Shown here in pieces: positions 26,415 to 40,097 of a DNA stretch of 64,000 bases (positions are counted from its first letter, which is position 1; each line of letters begins with the position of its first letter). A program made the position numbers and the translations under genes. Origin of the DNA: Druceiella hillmani (Eukaryota; Arthropoda; Insecta; Lepidoptera; Hepialidae); NCBI GenBank assembly GCA_039881145.1, contig JAYKKI010000006.1, positions 14,391,001-14,455,000 on the forward strand. Direction: 5' to 3'. The notes below the pieces were generated by a model. It had not been told where the DNA came from and did no database searches. It worked only from the letters and a program-made list of their open reading frames with translations.

Positions 26415-26542
26415 CTATGGGTCTGCCCTTATGAAGTAACATAAGTTTGGATTTTTAGCAGCGGACAATAGTTTTTGGTAAGTTACGAACAATTTATAAA
26501 TACATCTCGAATTTTCTTCATAATAATATCCAGCGTGTTTCT
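26415..26542 (-). CDS. Putative terminal exon of the cysteine-rich minus-strand gene
   Basis: On the minus strand a good acceptor (TGTTTCTTTTCAG) ends at 26543. The exon then starts with two bases of a split codon, as in the upstream exons of this gene, and reads 41 residues to a TAG at 26415-26417. Joined to the G left by the donor at 37174, the first codon is GAG. The peptide starts KHAGYYYEENSRCIYKLF and ends NPNLCYFIRADP. It has two cysteines and no known motif. Phase agreement and the acceptor support it, but an open stretch of 41 codons with a suitable AG can arise by chance, and the implied intron is about 10.6 kb. An unrelated exon is possible. Confidence 0.38.
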
Positions 26543-26933
26543 CTGAAAAGAAACATCTACGAGTAGAATCGATACCGTGACAACAGCAATACGAGCGATG
26601 TCGTGGCACAGGCCACAGACTTCAGGTCGTGCGGAAATACTCATAATCGTTGATGGTTCTAATCCGACCTAACAAATACAGTTCGCACAGCCTTAACTTG
26701 GGCTGTTACGCCATTGCCTAAGATATTGATTAGAAGTATATGACATTGGTGGACAAAATTATACTTTGATTTAAGTTCATGCTTAGACAATTTCTGCAAG
26801 TTTTTTCAAGGGTTGTAAAATGATACGTGTGAATAAATGTATTTTACGAATTCCATTTGTTATTACCACTATCACGGAAATGCAAGCAGTCTTGGTAAAG
26901 CTTCTTATATCGTTAAACCATTACAAATGCATT

Positions 26934-26996
26934 ATTATGCAATATTCTTAACCTGCATGTGCTCGAGACATATGCAGGTTAAGAATATTGCATAAT
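26934..26996. repeat. Hairpin with a perfect 25-bp stem and a 13-base loop
   Basis: Positions 26934-26958 pair exactly with 26972-26996. The left arm starts ATTATGCAATATTCTTAACC. The loop contains GTGCTCGAGACA. The stem length resembles small foldback insertions or a short-hairpin RNA. No repeat copy elsewhere in the window matches it. Confidence 0.88.
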
Positions 26997-28866
26997 TGGA
27001 ATAACCGCAATATGATTTTTAATTATTTAATGATATAAAAGCTCAATAGAAGAAAATATTTTACATTCTGTGTGAAAGAATTTAAAATTTCTTCAAAAAA
27101 TATTAATATATTTTCATATATAAATCATATTTTGATACAAAATAATATAATTTTATTCACACATTTCTCGAACTAAGAACGACCATTCATTCTATAAATT
27201 AAATCTTTTCAACTTGATTTGCTATTTCGTAAACCTCATTGACTTCTCGTTAGTTAAGACTTTTAACATTGCTTTATTTTAAGCCAATCATTTCACCAAA
27301 ATTTTTTTCACAAAATATTATAAATATTCAATATTTTTTAAATGTTTTTTTTAAGAATTTAATTTTTTTAATTAACATTTTAGACAAAAATAACGTACTT
27401 AAAAAATACGGCTCGATCGAGATTATTCTATGAAAAATTTACTTGAAAAAAAATTACTGACAAATAGCTACTTATATCTTTATTGCTAAAATTTTTTTCG
27501 CTATTTTACGTTAAATTTATAATAAGATACTGCAAGTAGTGATAAAAGAAAAAGTGAAATAACAGGGGGAAAAAAGATTAAAACCTATTCCATCTTAAAC
27601 AAAATCATGACTTACAACATTTTCAAATTCATTTTTTAATAATAAATAATTGTCAGCTGCATAATTTTTTAAGATATATCGTTTTTAACATATATTCTGT
27701 CATATAGTATTAAAAAAATTAGCAAAAAGTTCCTGATACTAAACTGCATTTATAGCAAATAGAATGTTATTAATAAAAGTTAAATAAGACAAAAATACCA
27801 ATTTAAAAAGTAATATTCACATTTTTGCTGAATAGATTTTGTTATTGATTTTTATTTTTAAATCTAATCAATGCTAACTGTTCCATCATGGTAACGTTAA
27901 TTGTCTTTTATTTATTAATAAAATGACATATAATTTATTTAAACGTTATTTATCAATTAAATGACTTAATCATTTTACCAGTTCAACACTATCCTCGTTT
28001 CATTTAATTATCCTTATTAAATAAATTGTATCTTTAAAGACTTATTGCAATTTTACAAATAAAACTTAATGAGTTAACATAATACACATTGTTATTGAGC
28101 AGCATGAATATTACTTACTGGATAAATAAAATAACACTATTTAACACAATGTACACGATTTATAGCATAACACTCCCCCCTAATAAATGTCACCTATCTT
28201 ATTAATACAATCAAATTACAAATTATAACTTTTTAAAACACAATCAACACTCAATTTGTTTTTGACCATCCATTAAAATTATGTTCCATAGAAACTAGAA
28301 TCAAATTAAAAAAATGATTTATATTATGTTTCAAATGTAATAAATAAATTTAACATTTAAATTTTAGCATTAATTAAACTAAATAAACACAACCTAATTT
28401 ACAAACAAAAAAAATAGAAATACTTTGTCAACAGCACTACATAAAAAATACGAAACCAAATTTGAACAGAAAAGCGCGCGCACGGTGTTCTTTTTTCAAA
28501 CGTGACAAGGGAATGGCGCCAAATAAAAGTGAAACGCTCTCAGTCGACACTGGCCGTTGCTCCGACTATTGCTTTTGGTGGGGATTTTTTTTTCTTTTGT
28601 TTATTCTTTCTTCGTTGCTTTAGTACGACGGTTTTAACTCATTTTTGATAACGAAAACATTATAAATGTAATTTTGTTTCGATATATATTTTCTATTATT
28701 ATCTTGTGAAAGGTGGACGGCACAAAATTGTCTATAAAACCAATAACGACCAAGCGAATGTCGTTAGAAAGCAGTTTCAATACATTATAATAGTTATTAT
28801 AAAGACTTATTTTTAATTTTTGTGAGAAAAAAGTTATAGTGATGTTTAGTTAAATAGGTTATTTTT
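26997..28866. other. Very AT-rich, no gene identified
   Basis: There is no supported exon and no recognised element. A block at about 28611-28686 (CTTCGTTGCTTTAGTACGAC to GTTTCGATATA) is repeated directly at about 28990-29065 inside the next element, so flanking sequence was copied. Confidence 0.4.
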
Positions 28867-29956
28867 CACAATTAAATTAAACTACGTAATGTAGTATTAT
28901 TTCTACTTTCTTTAAGTTCTTTACCACGACCTAGGTTTCGTTGTATTTCAACATCTTCAGGTGGGTTATTAGCAAAGATTTATTTTTTCTTCATTGCTTT
29001 AGTACGACGGTTTTAACTCATTTTTGATAACGAAAACATTATAAATGTAATTTTGTTTCGATATATAATAGGTTATTTTTTCGTTCTATAATATGTTATT
29101 TTTTGTTATAAATTATTAAGAAATAAAAAGTAAGTAGATAGAGTAAAAATATAGTTTAACAATTATCACTTGTCGGTTTTAGATATCGTCAAAAACAATT
29201 TGCGTCCATTAAATTGGCTGCAAGAGCCCTGACAGGCCGATGCCTGCCAAATCCTACAAATATTACGAGTATGTGTGTTTAGATGCCTATATTATACATC
29301 GCCCAGTCAAAATACTGCAATATTATTGAACCGTGCTTATTGGATTGCATCCGTGCTTTTTGGATTTCTGTCTATTAAAATATAACTTTAGTAAGTTCTT
29401 GCTATTACGTGCCACGACTGTATACATACTCTTAATAAATACACATTTTATGGCATATCTTAATGGTTTAAGTCAGCGAGTATTGATTATTTCAAACAAG
29501 TACGCGTCATTTATGTGTTCTCCGCTGGATGACCTTACGAGTTTTAAATAATTTAATCCATATACAAGCGTTGTAACATCATTATCTGTAACGTCAGGAA
29601 TACCTGTATTTGAAGGCCATTCGCGTCTAATCTAATAAAAGCCACCCTTTGTCTATTTAGATGCCGTACGTAATAATGAAGATGGTTTGGTACGTGAATC
29701 TTTGGATTTATGGAATCAAATATTGCGACCACATTTATATATAGTGATGTTTCGTAAGTTGGCTGCAAGAGTCCTGAAAGGCCGATGCCTGCCAAATCCT
29801 ACGGATATTATGCAACACCTTTCTAATGACATATGCATTGTACAAAGGAATCTGACGATACCGATAAGCATCTTTGCTAATAACAAACCTTGGTCGTGGT
29901 AAAGAACTTAAAGAAAGTAGAAATAATACTACATCACGTAGTTTCATTTAATTGTG
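28867..29956. mobile_element. Family B element, 1.09-kb copy with long inverted ends
   Basis: The left end (CACAATTAAATTAAACTACG onward) and right end (to CGTAGTTTCATTTAATTGTG) are inverted copies of each other over about 85-110 bp. The right one lacks some 25 bases. Between them the sequence is open in places. A stretch encoding KLAARVLKGRCLPNP occurs at about 29757-29800, and a partial direct repeat of it lies at 29212-29266. The other three family B copies are shorter and contain mainly the ends. The layout fits a cut-and-paste transposon relic or foldback element. The protein fragment is not recognised. Confidence 0.75.
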
Positions 29957-29981
29957 GGTACCGGTAAGATAAAATATATAC

Positions 29982-29989
<8 letters not shown>

Positions 29990-30071
<82 letters not shown>

Positions 30072-30078
30072 ATATATA
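29990..30078. repeat. (TA)n microsatellite
   Basis: Alternating TA with two TTTATA interruptions, immediately beside the family B element. Confidence 0.95.
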
Positions 30079-32592
<2,514 letters not shown>

Positions 32593-32720
32593 CTGTGGAG
32601 CAAAAGGGACAGTGACTAACATTACATAACTGCTTGTTAATAAGCCGCCATCTTAGTTTACAACACGTTGTTAATACGAGCACACCTTGTGCAAGTATTC
32701 TGTGAAGAAAACGTTAAAGT

Positions 32721-33066
32721 TCAGTGTAATCCTAGTATGTTCCTATTAATTTAATACAAAGAGTAAAAGTTACTGAAAAATGTGTAAAAGTTAGTAAATT
32801 TGTATTTTGTTTACGATTTTATTTATTATATTAGGTATGAATGAATCAATGACTGATTCAAATACACTCGACGAAATATATTTTAGTACCTTTATCCTGG
32901 TATGTTCCTATTAATTTAATACAAAGAGTGTAAAAGTTACTGAAATATGTGTAAAAGTTAGTAAATTTGTATTTTGTTTACGATTTTATTTATTATATTA
33001 GGTAAGAATGAATCAATAACTGATTCAAATACACTCGACGAAATATCTTTTAGTACCTTTATAAGT
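32721..33066. repeat. 172-bp tandem duplication within the pogo element
   Basis: Positions 32721-32894 and 32895-33066 are nearly identical. Each starts CCTRGTATGTTCCTATTAAT and ends TTTAGTACCTTTAT, with only a few substitutions. It lies just upstream of the transposase start and presumably arose after insertion. Confidence 0.9.
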
Positions 33067-33207
33067 TTTTTATCAATATTTATATTTTACATTTTTGGTT
33101 ATTTAGTGGGATTAATGGACATTGTATCTAGGAAATGGAAATTACAATTAACAAATGGATTGTTTAATTTTTTATCATTTTATTAACATATCACATTTTA
33201 TAAAACA

Positions 33208-34685
33208 ATGAGCTTGAGAAAAACAAACAGCTGAAAAATGTTCGTGGGATGAAAACAACGTACGACTTGCCATAAAAGCTGTCAAAATTAACAAAATACC
33301 ACTTAATTCTGCTGCAAAATTGTACGAGGTTCCAAGGAACACATTAAGGCGCTTCATTGTAAGTGACGAAAACTTGCGAAAATTTGGTCAGCATACAACT
33401 TTATCCACTGAACCAGCATCAGTCCAATACCTTCTGAGATCCTGCAGAGACTTAGAAAACCTTGCATATCGTTACGTTTGTGTGAAAGGAATCAGGCATT
33501 CATGGAATGGATGACAATCAATAAGGAATGAGACTAAAATGGCTGACCCAGAATAGTTGCGGGGCTTCTTACAAAAGCATCTGTCAACGAGTATATGAGT
33601 TGCTGAGCAACTGTCCTGTGCTCGCGTCAAGAATCTTACGAGGGAAAAAGTTAATTCTTTTTATCATGTATTAGAGAACTTGATGACTAAATTAAATCTT
33701 ATAAATAAACCTGGACGAATTTTTATCTGTGACAAATCTGGGCTTTAGCTGATCTATAAGCAAAAAAAGTTACACCTCAAGGAGGCAAAAATTAAACAAC
33801 CGGGGAGAAAGGTGAAACTGTATGCATTATGGCATGTGGCTCACCATCAGTGCATGTTATGCCACCACTCATCCTACAAAAAAGCAAGAGATTTAAGCCA
33901 AAGTTTCAAGTTGAAATACCATTAGGAACAAAGGTTGTATTGTCTGAATCGGACCATATAAAGTGGGAGCAATTTGCTTATTTTACGATGTACTTTATTG
34001 CCAAAAAACATAAGGCGATATTTCGTCTTATTTTAGATAGCCACGGATCACACTGTTCTAACCCAACGATATTAGAAACAGCACTGGAAAGCAATATTTA
34101 TTATAACATTGTTTGCCTACAACAACATATAATCCACAAACTCCAACCATTATATGTAGCATTATTCAAGCCCCCGAAGGCGTATTACAACGAGGCATAC
34201 CGTAAATTTGAACCTACATATCAAAAAAAGCCAATTACTAAAGCTGTATACACCAGACTATTGCTGGTAACATGATTCAAAGGTTCACTGTATGCAAAAT
34301 TTACCCTCTAAATAGAAATGCGTTGCCTGATAATACATTTTCAAGATCTCCTCTACCTTCTAATATAAATACATTTCCTGATCATGACCTAACCATACAT
34401 ACGACAGATGCCCAGTCACAAGAACCAGCCATCAGTCACGACACTGAAGGGGTATCAACTCATGAATCGCCCAGAAAAAGAAGTGCTTCGATAAGTTCAC
34501 TACAAGATTTCGAGAATTGTTCGTCTACATTGTCAAAGGTCTATGCAAAAAGATATAATGTTCAAAACCACAGTAAAGTCTTGCGTGAAAATTTTATTGC
34601 AGACTTGAAGAGAAAAAAGCAGCTTAAACGGACAAAAATGTCAAGTATCGCCAATAACTCGAAGCCAAACAAAACAAAAGTCTAA
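33208..34685 (+). pseudogene. pogo/jerky-family DDE transposase, broken
   Basis: From an ATG at 33208 the frames show the family in order. A pipsqueak-type helix-turn-helix at 33242-33360 reads WDENNVRLAIKAVK and later VPRNTLRRFI. FICDKSGL is at about 33725 (first catalytic Asp at 33731). ILDSHGSH (second Asp at 34036) is usually LDGHGSH. LQPLYVALFKPPKAYYN is usually LQPLDV, so the third catalytic Asp is Tyr at 34153. KIYPLNRNALPDNTF then marks the normal C-terminal region. Stops interrupt 33500-33830 and a frameshift lies near 34275. The catalytic change and the breaks make it inactive. The C-terminal part (to 34685) is lysine-rich, as in relatives. Confidence 0.88.
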
Positions 34686-35087
34686 GGAAAGGTCCAAAGA
34701 AAATACTTTTGTAAAATCATCAAACTTTTGCGGGATCTATATATAGCGGGATATATGAAGACTAGATCCAAAGTTAAAATGGAGAATTTTAGTTCCATAC
34801 CCATTGTGTTATAAACGGGTATCATCCACGCTATTCTTTTACGAGATGTTGCGGTGATATGAATAAGTGATTATTTTTATTTTCACAGTGTTTTGAACTA
34901 TCCGTCTGACCTAAGCTAATGAAGCAAACGGACACTACGATTAATTTTGTTTTTTTGTATTTTAAAACAAAATCACTTTAACAATATTTTTTGTTTTTAT
35001 TTTTCTTTGAAACCGTTTAACGCATAATCACTAAGTTTATTTAAAAAAATAAAAACTTTATGCTTGGCATGTCCGTTTGTAGCACAG

Positions 35088-35410
35088 TTACGAATGCTAA
35101 ATAGGATATGGAATATTTTTGCCATTACCGACTTCAAATTAGTGAAACTGTAGCAGTAATCTAATAACATTTCAGTATGTAAATTCTTCTTCATAGTAAT
35201 AAATAAAAATTGGAAATTTTGTCCCCTAGAATTTTCCCCTAAATACGGATATTTTTGAAATCGTTTTGGAGCATCTTAGCTTTCGAGAAAATATTTATAT
35301 CATCCATACAATATGACATTTTTTCCTTAATTGTTAACCCATAATATTGTACTTATTTAGTAATATTCATCAATTTCTCGTTTAACTACTCGATAGTTAA
35401 GAAAAATTTG
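35088..35410. other. No gene identified
   Basis: Flank of the pogo element, with no features seen. Confidence 0.35.
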
Positions 35411-35866
35411 GGGTGTGGCTGTGTCATGGACACGGCCGTGTGTTGTACGTGAATACGTCTATGTAACGGGTTATATTTTTTAAATATATATTTTTGATAA
35501 TATTTTTTTATTCTAACACCTTATTATATTCACTGTCACTAATTTAAGCTAACGTTTATATCCAATCGATAGATTTTGACGACAGCTAACGATTAAAATT
35601 TAAACGAACATCGTGGCTTTTCCGAATCAAAAGTTATACTAATTGCAAATCTCGATACGCAGCAAAATAATTTCAAAATGGCGGCGCTTCCCCCTCCACC
35701 GTGCGCGATGCGTCACTATTCTCGCTTATCGTAATGAATTCTTTGATAGATTCTAAACTACAACGCCAAACTGTATTCCCTGATTTTGTTATCGTTAGTT
35801 TTTTTTTGGATTGCCCCCGTACGGTAGCAAATTTAAAGACGTATTCACGTCAAAAGTCTTTCACTT
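35411..35866 (+). mobile_element. Interspersed repeat family A, copy 3 (short form)
   Basis: It begins GGGTGTGGCTGTGTCATGGA and ends at the right arm GACGTATTCACGT plus CAAAA. It has internal gaps relative to copy 1, one after GGGTTATATTTTTTAAATA and one after GAATTCTTTGATA. The AAAATGGCGGC core is kept at about 35675-35685. No coding content. Confidence 0.8.
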
Positions 35867-36250
35867 TTAAGAAGTGTAATCTTTCTCGAAGGATATAAAC
35901 AATTTTTTTTAATATTTATTCAATTATTTCTTGCAGCTTTTTGACCATTGTATGTGAAATTGTGAAAAATTCTATAACGTACATATCAACTTGAATGTGT
36001 ACTTTATTGAAATTTTAAAACTATGTGTTAAGTTTATAGATAACGAAAAAGGCTGTGGACTATTAAAAAAAAACATCGTGCTACAATAAAATGTAAGACG
36101 GTACTAGGTGGAAATTTCCGGGGCGTGGCATAAAGTATATAAAATAATAAAACCTCCACTAAATACACTAAACTAAATGCGGCTGATCATTAAATTTGTT
36201 TTGCAACAAGAGGTTACTATGATCGCAACACTCATTCCAATAATATAAAA
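35867..36250. other. No gene identified
   Basis: AT-rich flank of the tandem duplication. Confidence 0.35.
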
Positions 36251-36361
36251 CCAATGCTTAGATATGAATAAATAGGAGGATACTGTGATCTGCAGAGTAA
36301 TGATGCATGTGAGTTAGGGAAAGGTTAAAAAGAAAACAAAGTATTCATTCTTCGGAATTAT

Positions 36362-36469
36362 TTAATTGCAGTACTCGATTACAGGACCATTCAGTCTCTC
36401 ATCTTTGGAGCCAATTAACTGTATATATGCTACCATCCACACGGCATTGCTACACATAAAATGTGTGAA
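36362..36469 (-). CDS. Possible terminal exon in unit A (36 codons), unassigned
   Basis: On the minus strand a strong acceptor (GTTTATATTTTCAG) is followed by an open frame beginning FTHFMCSNAVWM and ending GPVIEYCN at a TAA. The same 108 bases are identical in unit B (38781-38888), while flanking sequence differs, which hints at constraint. However, this frame is phase 0, whereas the upstream exon (37174) ends in phase 1. Spliced directly to that exon, only about six residues would follow before a stop, with the rest acting as 3' UTR. The plus strand is also open behind an acceptor (TTTAATTGCAG). I do not recognise the protein. Confidence 0.28.
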   Translation of the reverse strand, partial: FTHFMCSNAVWMVAYIQLIGSKDERLNGPVIEYCN

Positions 36470-37173
36470 CTGAAAATATAAACATTATAATCAGTATAAA
36501 ATTTCCACTTTGACGTTATTAACCACAAAATGAGTCTCGAAAAAGAACGATATAAATATTGTTTTAAATTAAAATTTACATATGGCAGATATTCTTCATT
36601 TAACTCATAATAACACTTTTTAATTAAAAAAATTTTATCTTTCGCTGCATTTGTTTTAAACCAAAAACTTCTTTTACTCCAGTAAGATTTTAAGCGTTTT
36701 TTAGGTTAAACCCAACTGTAATAATATATATTAGAAAGAGAATGAGAGATCAAAACCATTCATCGGGACAATTTCACGGGCGAAAATTCTGCTCCTTCAA
36801 TCAACCATGTCGGAACCTTCATCAACCATGGCGGAACCAGTGTTGCAACTATGTATTCACACCATATTATTTAACATATGTACTTTATGAAAAAAATCTT
36901 CCAAATAAAGGATATATAGAACAAAAATTCCCCCTACGGTATTCTTCAAATTTAGTGTAATTCTCCTTCCATTCACTGTACATTTACTATTTACTGTAAA
37001 TCAGAAACTTGCCTAATGGTACGAAGTTGTCCAATTTAACCTATCTAAGTCATTTTAACTTAACCAGTGGAACAGTGCGCCAGTGCACAGCGCACCAATT
37101 TTGTTCATTATTTCAATACATTTTAGAATAAATTATTCCCGTTCATCTCGCATTGTGATACCCAAAAACTTAC

Positions 37174-37290
37174 CTACGCCAATAGGATAAAGGTTAACCG
37201 AAGACTTAGCTGATGCAGGGGGATTATTTGGGACTCTAAAGACTTGCTCGTTTGAGCCTCGATGTTCCACCGGCAAAACAGGAACGTCTT
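37174..37290 (-). CDS. Duplicated 117-nt phase-1 exon, copy in unit A
   Basis: The acceptor TTGTTTTTTTACAG ends at 37291. The donor GTAG|GTAAGT follows the last base, 37174. Only one frame is open through the exon. It starts with two bases of a codon and ends with one (G), so the exon is phase 1-1 and exactly 39 codons. The peptide includes DVPVLPVEHRGSNEQVF and NNPPASAKSSVNLYPIGV. It has no cysteine, is Pro/Ser/Asn-rich, and may be a linker. I do not recognise it. It differs from the copy at 39594-39710 at 3 of 117 bases (two residue changes). Because it is symmetric, including both copies keeps the frame. Whether both are used in mRNA is unknown. Confidence 0.62.
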   Translation of the reverse strand, partial: KTFLFCRWNIEAQTSKSLESQIIPLHQLSLRLTFILLA

Positions 37291-37681
37291 CTGTAAAAAA
37301 ACAACATTCTAAACATATTCTTACAAAATATGTGTCAATATTCTTTACAAAAAACATAAAAATGATAATCTATTATATAATTACATAAAACGCATCTTCA
37401 AATTACCAAAAGAAGATAACAAAGAAATATCTACCATGAATAATATTTTAGAAGTTTTGTTACAGATTATAATGTTATGTATGAGGTTTGTATTGAATCA
37501 AGTCTCTTTTCAATTTTGTCCACAACATTCACTAAGTACGTTTCGTAACAGGTCTACTTAGTTCTATGATCTGTGATTACATCTGACTTTATTTTCTCTA
37601 TAGTTCGTGTGTGAACGCTACCGGGAACAAGTCAGTTAATTCAATGTGTGTGAGTATAGACATGTATCTATTAATTAGAAT

Positions 37682-38610
37682 GTGAAAATGAAGAGATTTT
37701 TCCAGAACAAATATCAGATTTGAGTGATTCGGAGGTAGAAGCTAGTGATCATGACAGGAGAGTGAAGAAGAACTTGGAGGTGATTCTGAAAATGACAACT
37801 TGGATAATTTAGATCGACAGACTGACAGCTTTAATGCTTTTTACGCCAAACATAGATACAAATGGGGGAAAACACCGCCGTCGCGGTCACAAGTTCGAGC
37901 GCATAACATTATTGTGCATTTGCCTAGTCTAAAAGGTCCTGCGCCGTCCAAAAATGTGATAACTCCACTTGATCTTGGTCTTACCTATTTAATGACGATA
38001 TAATCCACCATCAAATCTATCAAGATTTGATATTGGAATACATTATCCTAAAAATCACAAACTATTCAGTAACACATAAAACTGAAGCGGCATATACGTA
38101 TCACGTTTTTCACGACAAGCATATTCAAAATCTGGAAGGGAAGACGCTCGGAGCCTCTATCATCTAACTCAAGAGGAAGAACAATTTTTAGAACAGTTAT
38201 GAATATTAATAGATTTCTTTTCATTTTGTCGAATCTACGATTCGATAACGAGAGTACGAGAGAGGAATGAAAACTAACCAGCTGGTACTCATGTCTGAGC
38301 TTTTTAATAAATTCAAAGAAAATGTAGACAAAACTACAACTGTTCCGAGTACTTGACTGTGACGAAATGCCCATTCCTTTCAGAGAACAGTGCTTATTCT
38401 GTGTGAACATGAAATCCAAACCAGCAAAGTACGGTTGGAAAATAATGTGTTTGTGTGATGCGAAAACACATTACTTATAGAACGCTTTTATTTACACAGG
38501 AAAAGAAAGATAAACTCGAGCTGATTCAATACGAAAAAACAAAAAAGAGCACAATACGGAAAAACAAAAAAGAGATTCTTCTGTAATTTTTTTCACAAAA
38601 AAATCGACCA
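37682..38610 (+). pseudogene. piggyBac-like transposase relic, N-terminal part (unit A)
   Basis: An acidic N-terminus (DLSDSEVEASDHD) is followed by FYAKHRYKWGKTPPSRSQ and HNIIVHLPSLKG, the family's conserved block before the catalytic domain. Then come pieces matching NINRFLFILSNLRFDNESTRE and the KYGWK/HYL-type segment, in shifting frames with stops. A short 25-bp tandem (two copies) lies near 38530-38578. The C-terminal half is missing because the tandem duplication ends here. It is not functional. The exact 5' terminus and TTAA site of the element were not resolved. Confidence 0.85.
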
Positions 38611-38780
38611 GTTCTTTCGTCAGTTTTTGGCTTTCAAAGTGACAAGACTTTGGTCTCTTTGGATTAAAATCAATGTTTAGATATGAATAAATAGGAGGAT
38701 GCTGTGGCCTGAAGAGTAATGATGCATGTGAGTTAGAGAAAGGTTAAAAAGAAAAGAAAGTATTAATTTTTCGGAATTAT

Positions 38781-38888
38781 TTAATTGCAGTACTCGATTA
38801 CAGGACCATTCAGTCTCTCATCTTTGGAGCCAATTAACTGTATATATGCTACCATCCACACGGCATTGCTACACATAAAATGTGTGAA
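38781..38888 (-). CDS. Possible terminal exon in unit B (36 codons), unassigned
   Basis: It is identical over 108 bases to 36362-36469, with the same minus-strand acceptor and the same TAA. The frame is phase 0 and does not follow directly from the phase-1 donor at 39594. If used straight after that exon it would truncate the protein after a few residues. If both units' internal exons are included, this one must be skipped. It may be non-coding sequence conserved by chance or by gene conversion. Confidence 0.28.
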   Translation of the reverse strand, partial: FTHFMCSNAVWMVAYIQLIGSKDERLNGPVIEYCN

Positions 38889-39593
38889 CTGAAAATATAA
38901 ACATTATATTCAGTGTAAAATTTCCATTTTGACGTTATTAACCACAAAATGAGTCTCGAAAAAGAACGGTATAAACATTGTTTTAAATTAAAATTTACAT
39001 ATGGCAGATATTCTTCATTTAACTCATAATAACACTTTTTAATTAAAAAAATTTTATCTTTCGCTGCATTTGTTTTAAACCAAAAACTTCTTTTACTCCA
39101 ATTAGATTTTAAGCGTTTTTTAGGTTAAACGCAACTGTAATCATATATATTAGGAAGAGAATGAGAGATCAAAACCATTCATCGGGACAATTTCACGGGC
39201 GAAAATTATGCTCCTTCAATCAACCATGTCGGAACCTTCATCAGCCATGGCGGAACCAGTGTTGCAACTATGTATTCACACCATATTATTTAACATATGT
39301 ACTTTATGAAAAAAATCTTCCAAATAAAGGAAATATAGAACAAAAATTCCCCCTACGGTATTCTTCAAATTTAATGTATTACTCCTTCCATTCACTGTAC
39401 ATTTACTATTTACTGTAAATCAGAAACTTGCCTAATGGTACGAAATTGTCCAATTTAACCTATCTAAGTCATTTTAACTTAATCAGTGGAACAGTGCGCC
39501 AGTGGAACAGTGCACCAATTTTGTTCATTATTTCAATACATTTTAGAATAAATTATTCCCGTTCATCTCGCATTGTGATACCCAAAAACTTAC

Positions 39594-39710
39594 CTACGCC
39601 AATAGGATAAAGGTTAACCGAAGACTTAGCTGATGCAGGGGGATTATTTTGGACTCTAAAGACCTGCTCGTTTGAGCCTCGATGTTCCACCGGCGAAACA
39701 GGAACGTCTT
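39594..39710 (-). CDS. Duplicated 117-nt phase-1 exon, copy in unit B
   Basis: The acceptor is TTATTTTTTTTTACAG and the donor is GTAG|GTAAGT, both intact. It encodes the same 39-codon segment as 37174-37290, except DVPVSPVEHRG for DVPVLPVEHRG and VQNNPP for VPNNPP. The third base change is silent. Spliced after the exon at 42244 it gives a GAA codon at the junction. Spliced to the unit A copy it gives another GAA. Inclusion of both would make a 78-residue tandem repeat. The two non-silent changes against one silent change do not by themselves show purifying selection. Confidence 0.62.
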   Translation of the reverse strand, partial: KTFLFRRWNIEAQTSRSLESKIIPLHQLSLRLTFILLA

Positions 39711-40097
39711 CTGTAAAAAAAAATAACATTCTAAACATATTCTTACAAAATATGTGTCAATATTCTTTACAAAAAACATAAAAATGTCTATTATAGAATT
39801 ACATAAAAACATCTTCAAATAACCAAAAGAAGATACCAAAGAAATATCTACCATGAATAATATTTTAGACGTTTTGTTACAGATTATAATGTTATGTATG
39901 AGGTTTGTATTGAATCAAGTCTCTTTTCAATTTTGTCCACAACATTCACTAAGTACGTTTCGTAACAGGTCTCCTTAGTTCTATGATCGGTGATTACATC
40001 TAACTTTATTTTCTCTATAGTCCGTGTGTGAACGCTACCGGGAACAAGTCAGTTAATTCAATGTGTGTGAGTATAGACATGTATCTATTAATTAGAA

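Larger units (their letters stand above)
32593..35087 (+). mobile_element. Degenerate pogo/Tigger-like DNA transposon
   Basis: The transposase relic inside identifies the group. Candidate termini are CTGTGGAGCAAAAGGGACAG at the left (32593) and, inverted at the right, CTGTGCTACAAACGGACA (35087-35070). They agree at most positions with a small gap, and each is flanked by TA, the pogo target. The element is about 2.5 kb, close to the usual size. The termini are my best reading and could be off by some bases. It lies in the long intron between 37174 and 26542 of the minus-strand gene. Confidence 0.65.
36251..38657. repeat. Tandem segmental duplication, unit A (2.4 kb)
   Basis: Unit A runs from about CCAATGCTTAGATATGAATA to CAAGACTTTGGTCTC and is repeated in the same orientation as 38664-41128. 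The units differ by scattered substitutions and small indels. The duplicated block contains a conserved 108-bp open segment, a 117-bp minus-strand exon with both splice sites, and the 5' half of a decayed piggyBac transposase gene. Unit B continues into the rest of the transposon and unit A does not, so the break fell inside the transposon and B keeps the original right flank. Confidence 0.92.
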
